This document shows positions 38,362 through 48,125 of a DNA stretch of 64,000 nt, one piece after another. The position numbers and the translations under genes were made by a program. The DNA lies in NCBI GenBank assembly GCA_020635455.1, contig JACJZT010000003.1:124001-188000 (forward strand), written 5' to 3'. Each line of letters starts with the position of its first letter. Positions within the stretch are counted from its first letter, which is position 1. The DNA is from Flavobacteriales bacterium. Lineage in GTDB: Bacteria > Bacteroidota > Bacteroidia > NS11-12g > UBA9320. The notes beneath the pieces are model-generated. The model searched no databases. It was not told the DNA's origin and saw only the letters and a list, made by a program, of their open reading frames with translations.

Positions 38362-40692
38362 TTATTTCATGAACTTGGTGGTATTTACCTTACCATTTTG
38401 CTCAACGTATATGAAATACAATCCTTTAGGCAACTCGTTTATCATTATGTTAACCTTCTTTTGGCTGTCAGGAGTTGCCTTATAGCTAAGCACCTCAACA
38501 CCATGAACATCCTTTACAGAGATCCTTGCTTCTGAATATTCTTTTGTCTCAACAGAAACTTCGTTGACTGCAGGATTAGGATAAACGTTCAGATAATCTT
38601 TATCTCCATTATTCGGCAATATAAATTGCTGCTTTAGTATTACCGTGCTGCAAACCGTTTTCTTACATCTGGTACTTGAATCGTATGCGGTTAAACAGAT
38701 CGTATACTTGCCATCCCTCTTATAGGTGTGATCTGCAACTCTGCCGGTATCGGTTTGCTTGTCTCCCCAATTCCAGAAATACTGTACACCGGTCATTTTA
38801 TCAGCTTCAACAAGTACATAATTACCTTTTACAGAATAAGCAAACTTAGGCTTGAACTTGTCACAAGGATCCGAACTGCTATGTTTAATCTCTATGCTGA
38901 AACATTCCTTCTTGGTACATTTACGTTTTGCATCGTAAATAATAACACAAACAGTGTATTTTCCGGCTTTGGTATATTTATGCACAGGATTACGTGAATC
39001 GCTTCTCTTACTGCTGTCTCCAAAGTCCCACAGATATTTTGCATTTTTCGTACCGTTTACAGAAAATTCAACCGTACCATTGTTGATCTTGAAGCTAACC
39101 TTAGGATTAAAGTTCTTGCAAGGATCGGATGTGTCTTTCTTTCTTAACACAACCCATTTGCAAACACTCTTAACGCAGCCGGTCTTATTGTCTTTAATGG
39201 TAACACAAACCAGATACTTTCCGGGTTTTTTGAAATCAAATTTACCATGTCGGTCCGTACTTGAACCTATGTTGCCAAAGGTCCAGTTATAAGAGAAACT
39301 ATCTCCTTTGGAAGCCTCATAATAGATTACCATTCCATCCACTTTAAATCCAAAGGATGGATTGAAGTACTTACAACTGTCATTACCAACATTTAAGGTT
39401 TCACAAATGGTTTTGGTGCAGTTGGTTTTAGGATCGGTAATTACTACACAAAATACATATTTTCCAGGTTTATAGGTATGCGTGATTTGCATGCCGGTAC
39501 CGGTTGTGCTGTCACCAAAGATCCAGCTGTATTTATAATTCGCTGCTCCTGTACCTGCTCCCCAGAAAGTATACACACCGTTTCCGTTGTTTTTGAATTC
39601 AATTCTTGGCTGGAAAAGATCACAAGAATCTTTTCCGTGTACGTAGATGGTTTCACAAATAGTTTTTGTACAACGTGTTGAAGGTTCATAAACGAGTACA
39701 CAAACCTTATAAATTCCGGGCTTGTACTGATGGGTTCCTAATCTTAACTTAGACGATGTGTTATCACCAAAATCCCAACCGTAAACCCAGTTTTGGCCGC
39801 TATCTGCTTCATAGTGTAACAATCCTGTTGAATCCAGTTTAAAATGAGCACCGGGTTTGAACTTATCACATGGATCAGAACCTTTTACGGTATATGTTTC
39901 ACATATCTTTATGCTGCATTGAGTGTTCTTGTCGTAAACAGTTACACACATTTTATAAGTACCTGCTTTGTAAGTATGATGTCCATACTTCGCATCCGAA
40001 ACAGTGTTGTCGCCAAAATCCCAGTAATATTTTAAATTGCTTGAAGTATCTCCGTAGAAATAAAGTGTTCCGGTTGAATCCATATAAAAGCTAACATATG
40101 GCTTAAAATTCTTGCATGGATCAGAGCCAACAGTTAAATTGAAACAGATCGTTTTATAACAATTGGTTGTTTTGTCCAGAATTTTTACACAAGCCTGATA
40201 AGTTCCATTCTTATATTGGTGTTTTCCGTCGTTGTCAGACGAACTGGAACCATCACCAAAGGTCCACAGGTATTTGTAGTTTGAATCGTAATCAGCTTTA
40301 AACACGGCCAATCCATTGCTATCAACGGTTATACTGGCCTTAGGATTAAAGTTTGCACAGGGATCTTTAATATTTATAGAATCACATATTGTGGTGATAC
40401 AGGGCTTACTTGTATCCCGTATGTTGTAAACTTTAAAGGTTAAACATACCTTGTAATGGCCGTATTTCTGATACGTGTGATTAGGATAAAAATCATTGGA
40501 AGAGGTTCCGTCACCAAAATTCCATTCAAGCTTCAAGATCTTACCGGAACTGTAAGGTTTAAAACTGGCTTTTGAACCGTTAACGGAAGCCGTAAAACCT
40601 TGTTGAAGACTATCACAATAACTTGCTCTTTGAGCAAACGACATGCTTATCGTTGTGAGTACTAATAGAAAAATTGAGAAATATTTTTTCAT
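38362..40692 (-). CDS. Cysteine-rich secreted protein of eight PKD repeats with T9SS sorting domain
   Basis: A 776-residue protein from the ATG at 40692; a TTG at 40698 adds two residues and is rejected. A signal peptide ends near MSFAQ. Eight PKD-like repeats follow, each with a core like WDFGDNTSS and HTYKPGKYKVCV. Each unit carries four cysteines in fixed places: one in the CV strand, two in a CxKxIC-type motif, and one in a DPC or DSC linker; the last unit lacks the linker Cys and the N-terminal SYC supplies it. A type A sorting domain begins at VYPNPAVNE. Predicted to be exported by T9SS as a rigid, disulfide-braced stalk; that function is inference. An unusually strong terminator follows. 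Confidence 0.9.
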   Translation of the reverse strand: MKKYFSIFLLVLTTISMSFAQRASYCDSLQQGFTASVNGSKASFKPYSSGKILKLEWNFGDGTSSNDFYPNHTYQKYGHYKVCLTFKVYNIRDTSKPCITTICDSINIKDPCANFNPKASITVDSNGLAVFKADYDSNYKYLWTFGDGSSSSDNDGKHQYKNGTYQACVKILDKTTNCYKTICFNLTVGSDPCKNFKPYVSFYMDSTGTLYFYGDTSSNLKYYWDFGDNTVSDAKYGHHTYKAGTYKMCVTVYDKNTQCSIKICETYTVKGSDPCDKFKPGAHFKLDSTGLLHYEADSGQNWVYGWDFGDNTSSKLRLGTHQYKPGIYKVCVLVYEPSTRCTKTICETIYVHGKDSCDLFQPRIEFKNNGNGVYTFWGAGTGAANYKYSWIFGDSTTGTGMQITHTYKPGKYVFCVVITDPKTNCTKTICETLNVGNDSCKYFNPSFGFKVDGMVIYYEASKGDSFSYNWTFGNIGSSTDRHGKFDFKKPGKYLVCVTIKDNKTGCVKSVCKWVVLRKKDTSDPCKNFNPKVSFKINNGTVEFSVNGTKNAKYLWDFGDSSKRSDSRNPVHKYTKAGKYTVCVIIYDAKRKCTKKECFSIEIKHSSSDPCDKFKPKFAYSVKGNYVLVEADKMTGVQYFWNWGDKQTDTGRVADHTYKRDGKYTICLTAYDSSTRCKKTVCSTVILKQQFILPNNGDKDYLNVYPNPAVNEVSVETKEYSEARISVKDVHGVEVLSYKATPDSQKKVNIMINELPKGLYFIYVEQNGKVNTTKFMK

Positions 40693-40798
40693 TGTCAATT
40701 ATTTATAATGCGTTTTATTTTACACTTCTTTAGACCTGTTCAAGTTTAAATATGTTACAAAAGAACCGCATAGTTTTGTCATAATAACGTCATCTAAA

Positions 40799-42826
40799 TT
40801 ACCAGATAACAGATCGTTCTGATAGAGGAATGTACATTTTGTTTTTTTCAGTAACTCCGAATGCTTCATAAAATTCCTGCATGTTGCTCATTGGACCCAA
40901 AATACGGTATTTAGGAGGAGAATGCGGATCCGTGGCAAGCCTTTGCTGAGCCGCTTCAGGTTTAATATTGTTTTTCCATCCCTGTGCCCAGGAAAGAAAC
41001 AACCTCTGCTCTCCGGTAAGTCCGTCGATCACAGGCGAAGGTTTGCCATTCAGCGATTTCTTATAGGCATAATATGCCATGGTTAATCCACCAAGGTCTG
41101 CAATGTTTTCACCAAGGGTCAGGTTACCGTTAACGTGTATCGTATCGATCCCAATGTATGCTGAATATTGTTTGACCAATAATCCGGTACGTTGTTTAAA
41201 CTTGGTGCTGTCTTCTGGTGTCCACCAGTTTACCATATTTCCATCTCCGTCGAACTGGCTTCCCTGATCATCAAAACCATGGGTAAGCTCATGCCCTATT
41301 ATTGCTCCAATTCCACCATAATTCGCAGCATCATCTGCATTTGCGTCAAAAAACGGAGGCTGCATTATCCCTGCAGGAAAAACGATTTCATTGATGGATG
41401 GATTATAATATGCATTTACGGTAGGAGTGCTCATTCCCCACTCGGTACGGTCAACTTCCTTTCCGATCTTCTCAAGCATCCTGTTAAATTCAAATACATT
41501 GCAATTCAAAATGTTTTTACAATACGATTCGTCCGTAATTTCAAGCTTACTGTGATCGTTCCATTTGTCCGGATACCCAAGCTTTCGGATGATCTTTGAA
41601 AGTTTTTTCTGAGCCTCCTTTTTAGTAGCATCACTCATCCAGCTTAATTTTTCAATTCTTTCGGAATATGCCGTAGTCAAATTATCTACCAATAGATTTA
41701 CTTTCTTTTTGGCCTCGGCGTTAAAGTATTTCTCAACAAACAATTTACCCAGAGGTTCTCCCAATCCTGCATCAGTTGCAGACAAGGCAGTTTTCCATCT
41801 TGGTTTCATTTTCTTTGTACCTCTTAAAACAGTGCTGAAAAAATCAAAATGAAGACCGGCCACATCTTCGCTTAAAGAATTTGCTGTTTCATTTACAAGT
41901 TGCCAGTTCAGGTAATGTTTCCAATCTTCAATTTTTCGATCTGTTATCATTTTGTTCAGTACCGCAAGAAAAGCTGTTTGTTCAACGATAACCTTGTCGA
42001 AGGAAGGGGAGCCTAATTCAGAAAAATAAAGGTCCCAGTTTATGTTTGAATAGGTCTTTTTTAAAGAATCGAATGACATTGGATTGTATTGGGAATAAAT
42101 GTCCCTTCTCTCAACCGAATTCATTGCCTTCTCGGCAAGTTCCTTTTCCACCTGATAAACCACCATTGCATCAAAACCTGTACCTGTTCTTTGCTCCAAC
42201 AAAGAACTCATATTCTTAAGATGAGATACATATTTTATCCTTACGCTATCATGTTTTGGCTGAAAGTAATATTCTTTGTCAGGCAAATTAAACCCGTCCT
42301 GACTTATATACTGGGTATTCATTTTACTGTTCTTCAGATCTGAGGTAACGTAAAAGCTAAATCCCGCGGAGATGCCCATTTTGTGAAAGGCAGCGAAGGT
42401 TTTGATCAGATCATCCGGGCCTTTAATACCTGCAATGCGTTCCTGATAGCCTTTAATGGGTGTAAGACCATCCTTATTTGCCTTCGCACTGTCGAAGGCC
42501 ACACGGTAAAAGGTTCCTACCAATTGTCTGTCGGTACCTTTTTCTGCATTAAGGTCCGATGCAGCTTCGTTAACGATTGATTTCAACCGTTCCATATTCC
42601 GGTCGCTTATTTCATTAAAACTACCCCAACGGCTTTCTGTTTCCGGAACAGGATTGTTCTTTAACCAAACCCCATTGGCATATTCGTTGAAATCATCCCC
42701 GGGATGAACGCTGGTGTCCATATAGGATGTTTGTATCCCGGAGATCACCGAACCCTTGTCCTGTGAACATTGGGATAAAACTGCTGAAACCAGCGAAATA
42801 AGTACTATTTTGTAATGAGTTTTCAT
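40799..42826 (-). CDS. M13 family (neprilysin/PepO-type) metallopeptidase lipoprotein
   Basis: Zinc endopeptidase of the neprilysin family that cuts short peptides, expected in the periplasm or on the outer membrane. The leader ends in a lipobox VLSQC, so it is probably lipidated. The zinc site HELTH (His512, Glu513, His516) and the third ligand in ENIADLGG (Glu573, with Asp577) are intact, as are NAYYNPSINEI and the C-terminal region. At 675 residues it has the normal length. A promoter box lies 18 bases upstream of the start, and the gene appears to be a single unit. The substrate is unknown. Confidence 0.95.
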   Translation of the reverse strand: MKTHYKIVLISLVSAVLSQCSQDKGSVISGIQTSYMDTSVHPGDDFNEYANGVWLKNNPVPETESRWGSFNEISDRNMERLKSIVNEAASDLNAEKGTDRQLVGTFYRVAFDSAKANKDGLTPIKGYQERIAGIKGPDDLIKTFAAFHKMGISAGFSFYVTSDLKNSKMNTQYISQDGFNLPDKEYYFQPKHDSVRIKYVSHLKNMSSLLEQRTGTGFDAMVVYQVEKELAEKAMNSVERRDIYSQYNPMSFDSLKKTYSNINWDLYFSELGSPSFDKVIVEQTAFLAVLNKMITDRKIEDWKHYLNWQLVNETANSLSEDVAGLHFDFFSTVLRGTKKMKPRWKTALSATDAGLGEPLGKLFVEKYFNAEAKKKVNLLVDNLTTAYSERIEKLSWMSDATKKEAQKKLSKIIRKLGYPDKWNDHSKLEITDESYCKNILNCNVFEFNRMLEKIGKEVDRTEWGMSTPTVNAYYNPSINEIVFPAGIMQPPFFDANADDAANYGGIGAIIGHELTHGFDDQGSQFDGDGNMVNWWTPEDSTKFKQRTGLLVKQYSAYIGIDTIHVNGNLTLGENIADLGGLTMAYYAYKKSLNGKPSPVIDGLTGEQRLFLSWAQGWKNNIKPEAAQQRLATDPHSPPKYRILGPMSNMQEFYEAFGVTEKNKMYIPLSERSVIW

Positions 42827-42844
42827 GACTTTTTAATGAACCGA

Positions 42845-42852
42845 CAAATATA
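42845..42852 (-). promoter_or_regulatory. -7 promoter element of the M13 peptidase gene
   Basis: On the minus strand TATATTTG matches TAnnTTTG and ends 18 bases before the ATG at 42826. A TTTC about 20 bases upstream is a possible weak -33 element. Confidence 0.5.
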
Positions 42853-42935
42853 TCGGTTATGCAAGGAACTCAGAAAGATTTTACGATTAATTTAGTCTGA
42901 TTAGCGATTTTAGTTTTTTTTTGCATCAAGACGAC

Positions 42936-43424
42936 ATGAAGAACAGAAAAGTATATTTGATCGTTTGGGTTCTCATTGCATTTATTCAATTGATCTTTGT
43001 TTATCTGGCAAACAGGGTTCTTGAAAACTCAGTTTACACCCAGGAAAACCTTAAAGACTTTTATCACTATCACGGATTGCTGACCAAAAGCATTTTTATT
43101 GGTTTTCTGATCTTATGGGTTTATTCCAATTTTTTATACTTCAAACACAAGATCAAAGACCCTTTTTTTTATACACTGATCTTGTTGATTGTGTTTACCA
43201 TTATTGACTGGTGGTGGCTTAGTGAAAAGGTTTATCAATATAAAAAAAATCACGATCTATTGCTTGGGGAATCAAACCTTGGACCTTTTATCGGAGTATT
43301 TATTGTTCTGATCGGAAGTTTGATTATTTTCGGTAATCTGGCCATGCTAAAAAAGTTAAGTCCAAAAAATGCAAATACCGGGGATGACAATAATCCACCA
43401 GAAAAAAATGACACTGTAGAATAA
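42936..43424 (+). CDS. Small four-helix membrane protein of unknown function
   Basis: The ATG at 42936 (a TTG at 42921 would add five residues) gives 162 residues. Four hydrophobic helices are evident: VYLIVWVLIAFIQLIFVYL, the segment around FIGFLILWVYSNFLYF, FFYTLILLIVFTIIDWWWL, and FIGVFIVLIGSLIIFG. The short C-terminal tail is polar and Asn/Asp-rich. I recognise no family. It lies 15 bases ahead of the aminopeptidase gene on the same strand, so the two may share a transcript. Confidence 0.7.
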   Translation: MKNRKVYLIVWVLIAFIQLIFVYLANRVLENSVYTQENLKDFYHYHGLLTKSIFIGFLILWVYSNFLYFKHKIKDPFFYTLILLIVFTIIDWWWLSEKVYQYKKNHDLLLGESNLGPFIGVFIVLIGSLIIFGNLAMLKKLSPKNANTGDDNNPPEKNDTVE

Positions 43425-43439
43425 ATAATTACAATTGAT

Positions 43440-44738
43440 ATGAAATACGAACAACTCAACCATACATTATTCACCGACAACCGACAGCGCTTTAAAAGCG
43501 AGATGAAACCCAACAGCATCGCAATTTTTAACAGTAATTACGAATATGTCTGGAATGGTGATGCAAGCTACAAATTCAAACAAAATTCAAATATTTACTG
43601 GTTATCCGGTATCGACCAGGAAGATTCCATATTGGTATTATATCCCGATTGCCCGGTACCCGAATTCAGAGAGTGCTTGTTTTTAAAGCAAACCAATGAA
43701 ACCATAGCTGTATGGGATGGATACAAATACACGAAAGAACACGCTACTGAAGTATCAGGAATTCAAAACATCTTGTGGAACGACAATTTCTGGGGTGTTA
43801 TAAGCCCAATTGTGAACATGGCAAAATCGATCTATTTGCCTCTTAATGAAAATGACCGTTTTTCATACAAATCGCCTTATAAGGAATTGGATTTTGTATT
43901 AGAGATTCAGCAAAAGTTCCCATTGCATCATTTTGAAAGAGCCTCTACCCATTTACAAAGATTGCGTTCCGTTAAAAATTCTTTTGAAGTTGACGTTATT
44001 CGAAGATCGATAGGGATCTCAAAAAAAGGATTTGAAAGAATTTTAAAATTTGTAAAACCCGGTGTTTGGGAATACGAAGTTGAAGCTGAGCTCATTCACG
44101 AGTTTATCAGAAACAGGGCAAACGGCTATTCGTTCGAACCAATCGTGGCAAGTGGAAGTTCGGCTTGTGTTCTTCACTATGTTGAAAACAACAAAATGTG
44201 TAAAGATGGCGATCTGTTGCTTGTGGATTGTGGAGTGGATTATGCCAATTATGCTTCAGATATGACCCGGGCCTTTCCGGTTAACGGAAGATTCAGCAAA
44301 AGACAAAAAGATGTTTACAATGCCGTTTTGAAAGTAATGCGCGAAGCCACCAAATTGCTTGTACCGGGAACCATGCTTATGGATTACCACAAGATCGTCG
44401 GAAAAGAATTAATGGAAAAAGAGCTTGTTGACCTTGGTTTACTTACCATGGATGAAATAAAAAATGAGGATCCGTCATGGCCGGCCTATAAAAAATATTT
44501 TATGCACGGAACTTCGCATTTTATGGGAATTGATGTTCACGATGTAGGAATGAGATATGAACCTATGCAAGAAGGAAATGTATTTACCTGCGAACCCGGT
44601 ATTTATATCAATGAAGAAGGGATCGGAGTGCGTTTGGAAAACAATATTCTTATAACAAAAAATGGTCCTTTAGATCTGATGGATGAAATATCCATGCCTC
44701 TGGAAGTGGAAGAGATCGAAGCGATCATGAACGCCTGA
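43440..44738 (+). CDS. pepP: Xaa-Pro aminopeptidase (aminopeptidase P)
   Basis: Cytosolic M24 metallopeptidase that removes an N-terminal residue preceding proline. Residues about 1-165 form the creatinase-type N-terminal domain; the pita-bread catalytic domain follows. The metal ligands are visible as VDCGVDYANYASDMTR (two Asp), HGTSHFMGIDVHDVG (His), CEPGIYI (Glu) and GVRLENN (Glu). At 432 residues it is a typical length. Its 3' end overlaps the convergent PepSY gene by 14 bases. Confidence 0.94.
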   Translation: MKYEQLNHTLFTDNRQRFKSEMKPNSIAIFNSNYEYVWNGDASYKFKQNSNIYWLSGIDQEDSILVLYPDCPVPEFRECLFLKQTNETIAVWDGYKYTKEHATEVSGIQNILWNDNFWGVISPIVNMAKSIYLPLNENDRFSYKSPYKELDFVLEIQQKFPLHHFERASTHLQRLRSVKNSFEVDVIRRSIGISKKGFERILKFVKPGVWEYEVEAELIHEFIRNRANGYSFEPIVASGSSACVLHYVENNKMCKDGDLLLVDCGVDYANYASDMTRAFPVNGRFSKRQKDVYNAVLKVMREATKLLVPGTMLMDYHKIVGKELMEKELVDLGLLTMDEIKNEDPSWPAYKKYFMHGTSHFMGIDVHDVGMRYEPMQEGNVFTCEPGIYINEEGIGVRLENNILITKNGPLDLMDEISMPLEVEEIEAIMNA

Positions 44739-45825
44739 CCGGTTTTTTAGTTTTTCTGAACCACATTAAAAAACCCGTAATGGGTAAGGATGCTGCAATA
44801 AGCGAAAAAAGAAATGCCACAGCCTTGCTGACCCCACCAAGATAATTTCCGGTATGCAGGTCTCTTTGTGAGGTAAGCATCCTGTACAAGAATCCACTTT
44901 TCTTATAATCTCTTTTTTGCAAGAGGTTCTGATCAGTAAAAAATGTATAAGAATCGCGATTTTTAAGTATTACTGCGTGACCATTATACAAATACATTTT
45001 AATTTTTGATTCGTCTTTTTTCGGAACGGTCAAAACGGCAAGAGTATATGGGCCATTCAATTTTAAAGCTTCCTTCCATGTGAGGTCGAAATTCTTCATT
45101 ATTTCTGTTTGCCCAGCTATGGATATGCTTTGTGTAAATACCAGATCGTTCTTTCTTATGTATTTCTTTATTTCATTATTTAAACTTTTAAATCCATACA
45201 CAACCCCTGTTGAACCTGTTATCAGAAGAAAAATGAATGCATAGAATCCCAATACACTGTGCATTGTATAAATACGTATAAAATAATTTCCCTTTATAAA
45301 AGGCTTGAATTTGAGTTTGAGGTTTCTCTTTCCCAAAGGCCACCACAGGATCATACCCAAAATAAGCATCAGTGTGAATATGAATGCAGAAACCGCCACT
45401 ATTTTTTTACCCACTGATCCGAGATACAAACTTCTGTGCATGATCAGTACCATGCTTAAAAAATCCCATTTTTTCTCAGGTACCTTTTTAATGTTACCGG
45501 TTACCGGATTGTAATACAACCTTTTACCCGTCTTAAGCACCACTTCTATACTGCGTTCGGCATTCGTCCGGATCTTAATTGTTTTTAATTTTTGTCCCGG
45601 AAGCCGGTTTTCTATGTTTTTTACGATCTCAGAAGGTAAGATCTCTCCTGTAATTTTTTCTTTTTGAAAGATCAGATCCTTGTAGAGGATCGATCGGAAC
45701 TCATCTTCAAAAACATAAATACAACCTGTAATGGAGACAATAAAGATAACCAGCCCGGAAACCAGGCCTCCCCACAAGTGAAGCTTTACAAGCATGCTTC
45801 GGATCGAATATCCTTTTTTCATCAA
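44725..45825 (-). CDS. PepSY-associated transmembrane protein
   Basis: Inner-membrane protein with four helices in the PepSY_TM (PiuB-like) arrangement: LHLWGGLVSGLVIFIVSITG at the N-terminus, a periplasmic domain with a PepSY-like core (ILPSEIVKNIENRLPGQKLK, LYYNPVTGNIK), the helix pair around residues 145-220, and a last helix before the basic end. Homologues are often linked to iron or siderophore use, where they may reduce or process ferric complexes; that role is not proven. The 366-residue protein is complete. Its start overlaps the rarA stop by four bases (ATGA), so the two genes are co-translated. Confidence 0.82.
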   Translation of the reverse strand: MMKKGYSIRSMLVKLHLWGGLVSGLVIFIVSITGCIYVFEDEFRSILYKDLIFQKEKITGEILPSEIVKNIENRLPGQKLKTIKIRTNAERSIEVVLKTGKRLYYNPVTGNIKKVPEKKWDFLSMVLIMHRSLYLGSVGKKIVAVSAFIFTLMLILGMILWWPLGKRNLKLKFKPFIKGNYFIRIYTMHSVLGFYAFIFLLITGSTGVVYGFKSLNNEIKKYIRKNDLVFTQSISIAGQTEIMKNFDLTWKEALKLNGPYTLAVLTVPKKDESKIKMYLYNGHAVILKNRDSYTFFTDQNLLQKRDYKKSGFLYRMLTSQRDLHTGNYLGGVSKAVAFLFSLIAASLPITGFLMWFRKTKKPVRRS

Positions 45826-47093
45826 TAACCGTACTTTTTACCCCACCTTTCCCTGAGGAATTTTCTCATCTCCAGTTCTCGTGGGTTATCCGAAGGGTCA
45901 TACATTTTTTGGCCTTTCAAATTTTCCGGTAAAAATTCAAGGTCAACAAAATTGTTTTCATACCCGTGTGCGTATTTATACTCTTTTCCATAACCCATAT
46001 TCTTCATCATTTTGGTTACAGGGTTTCTCAAAGCCAGAGGAACGGGCTGACCACCGGTTTTACGAACCATTTCAGCTGCTGTTTCTATGGCCTTATACGA
46101 TGCATTACTTTTAACGCTGCAGGCAAGATAAATGACCGTTTGACTTAGTATGATCCTCGCTTCGGGCATACCTATCATGGTTATGGCCTGAAAGCACTGC
46201 GTTGCCATCAGCAATGCATTGGGATTGGCATTTCCGATATCTTCACTGGCAAGTATGACCATTCTCCTTGCTATGAATTTTATATCTTCACCGCCTTCCA
46301 GCATCCTTGCCAGCCAATATACACTTGCATTGGGATCGGATCCCCTGATGCTTTTTATGAAGGCCGATATAATATCATAATGTTGCTCGCCCCCCTTGTC
46401 GTATAAAGCCATCTTTTGTTGAAGCACCGTTTCAACAGACTTATTGGTAATGTTCACAGCATTGTTTGACAGATTGGTTTGTACCACCAAGTCGAACAAA
46501 TTCAGCAATTTGCGTCCATCTCCTCCCGAATATCTGAACAATGCTTCGGTTTCCGTTAATTTTATTTTTAAAACTCGGAGATATTCATCCTTTTCCATGG
46601 CTCTTTGCAAGATCTGACCAAGATGTTTATCATCAAAAGGATTAAGAGTGTAAACCTGAGATCTGCTAAGGAGGGCGTTGATCACTTCAAAACCGGGATT
46701 TTCGGTAGTTGCACCGATCAGTGTGATGACCCCTTTTTCAACGGCGCCTAATATTGCATCCTGCTGCGATTTATTGAATCGGTGGATCTCGTCGATAAAC
46801 AATAATGCTCCTCCTAATTCCGCAGCCTTGTCTATCACTTCACGCAGATCCTTTACTCCTGAATTAATTGCACTTAAGCTAAAAAATGGCAGTTCCCAGC
46901 TCTCTGCCAGCAAACCGGCAAGAGTAGTTTTCCCAACACCGGGTGGTCCCCAAAACAAGATACTTCTGGGTGTTTTGGATTCTGCCAGTTTTTGAATAGG
47001 TTGACCCTTCGCAAGTAAATGTTCCTGTCCTATGAAATCTTTAATGGATACCGGCCTAACACGCTCTGCCAATGGCACATTTGTATTTTTCAT
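45822..47093 (-). CDS. rarA: Replication-associated recombination protein A (AAA+ ATPase)
   Basis: AAA+ ATPase of the RarA/MgsA/WRNIP1 family that acts at stalled replication forks. Walker A is GPPGVGKTTLA, Walker B is LLFIDEIHRFNKSQQDA, and the C-terminal tetramerisation region shows VYWLARMLEGGEDIKFIARR and ASEDIGNANPNAL. At 423 residues it matches the family. It has its own promoter box upstream and is coupled to the PepSY gene by a four-base overlap, an odd partner that probably reflects only gene packing. Confidence 0.95.
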   Translation of the reverse strand: MKNTNVPLAERVRPVSIKDFIGQEHLLAKGQPIQKLAESKTPRSILFWGPPGVGKTTLAGLLAESWELPFFSLSAINSGVKDLREVIDKAAELGGALLFIDEIHRFNKSQQDAILGAVEKGVITLIGATTENPGFEVINALLSRSQVYTLNPFDDKHLGQILQRAMEKDEYLRVLKIKLTETEALFRYSGGDGRKLLNLFDLVVQTNLSNNAVNITNKSVETVLQQKMALYDKGGEQHYDIISAFIKSIRGSDPNASVYWLARMLEGGEDIKFIARRMVILASEDIGNANPNALLMATQCFQAITMIGMPEARIILSQTVIYLACSVKSNASYKAIETAAEMVRKTGGQPVPLALRNPVTKMMKNMGYGKEYKYAHGYENNFVDLEFLPENLKGQKMYDPSDNPRELEMRKFLRERWGKKYGY

Positions 47094-47106
47094 TTAGTAA
47101 AAACAA

Positions 47107-47114
47107 CAAACTTA
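47107..47114 (-). promoter_or_regulatory. Promoter of rarA
   Basis: On the minus strand TAAGTTTG matches the -7 consensus and ends 13 bases before the rarA ATG. TTTT lies 19 bases further upstream, one mismatch from the -33 TTTG. This indicates that rarA is not only read through from the polyprenyl synthetase gene. Confidence 0.55.
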
Positions 47115-47153
47115 CTTAATAAAACATGCATATAAAACAGTTTAACAATAACC

Positions 47154-48107
47154 TTAAACGGCCCTGTTTTGAAGCATCCCGAGCAATTTTTCCAAATCGG
47201 ATTTCTTTTCGGATGGAACCTTCACAGCCTCCAGTTCACGCTTGGCTTTTGAATAAAAACTTTCTGAAATGCGGAGTAAATGTTTATCAGAACCTGCTTC
47301 AACATAATGTTGCTTAACAATTCCGACCTTGGTTTCAGCATCGAGGTCCTTATGGTTGAAATCCTTCAAAAATCCTGAACCAAGTTGATTCAAAGCATGA
47401 ATGTACAGAATTGTTTTTTTGCCAGACACAATATCTCCGCCTATTCTTTTTCCGGTTGATAATGGATCACCGAAAGTATCAAGGTAGTCGTCCATCAATT
47501 GAAAAGCCATTCCCATATTCACACCAAACTGATATAATTTTTTGCGATCTGTTTCATCAGCACGGGCTATAATTGCACCTAACTCTATACTACAACCCAG
47601 CAATACAGACGTTTTAAGGCGTATCATTTCGAGATAGTCGTTTTCAGAAACCGAATCTAAAACTTCAAAATTCATATCCATTTGCTGTCCTTCGCACACC
47701 TCAGTTGCCATTTTATTAAAAGAACCAAAAAGTAAATGCCATAATTCTGTATCGCATTTCATAAGCCAATCATATGCTTTTACAAGCATCAGATCACCGG
47801 AAAGGATTGCATTGGGAACATCCCACTTCTCATGGACAGTTTTATTGCCCCGACGCAAAACTGCATGGTCCATGATATCGTCATGAATAAGGGAAAAATT
47901 ATGGAACACTTCAACCGCCATGGCAGCCGGAATAGCTCTTTCCCAGTTATAATCAAAAAGGGAACAACCCATTAAGGCCAGTACGGGCCTGACTCTTTTA
48001 CCTCCCAGAGAGATAATGTAATTCAAAGGGTCGTATAGGTTCGAAGGTTTGCCGGCAAAAGGTGAACTTTTTATTTGACCTTCAATAATTTTCAGATACT
48101 CTTCCAT
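47154..48107 (-). CDS. Polyprenyl synthetase (farnesyl/geranylgeranyl diphosphate synthase type)
   Basis: Trans-isoprenyl diphosphate synthase joining IPP to allylic diphosphates; the chain length is not certain. The first Asp-rich motif is DDIMD in LIHDDIMDHAVLRRG and the second is DDYLD in FQLMDDYLDTFGD; GGKRVRPVL is the substrate-binding lysine/arginine region. At 317 residues it has normal length. It follows the RNase R gene by 18 bases, and both are probably one transcript. Products could feed quinone or carotenoid synthesis. Confidence 0.93.
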   Translation of the reverse strand: MEEYLKIIEGQIKSSPFAGKPSNLYDPLNYIISLGGKRVRPVLALMGCSLFDYNWERAIPAAMAVEVFHNFSLIHDDIMDHAVLRRGNKTVHEKWDVPNAILSGDLMLVKAYDWLMKCDTELWHLLFGSFNKMATEVCEGQQMDMNFEVLDSVSENDYLEMIRLKTSVLLGCSIELGAIIARADETDRKKLYQFGVNMGMAFQLMDDYLDTFGDPLSTGKRIGGDIVSGKKTILYIHALNQLGSGFLKDFNHKDLDAETKVGIVKQHYVEAGSDKHLLRISESFYSKAKRELEAVKVPSEKKSDLEKLLGMLQNRAV

Positions 48108-48125
48108 ATATTATCAAACCTCTGC

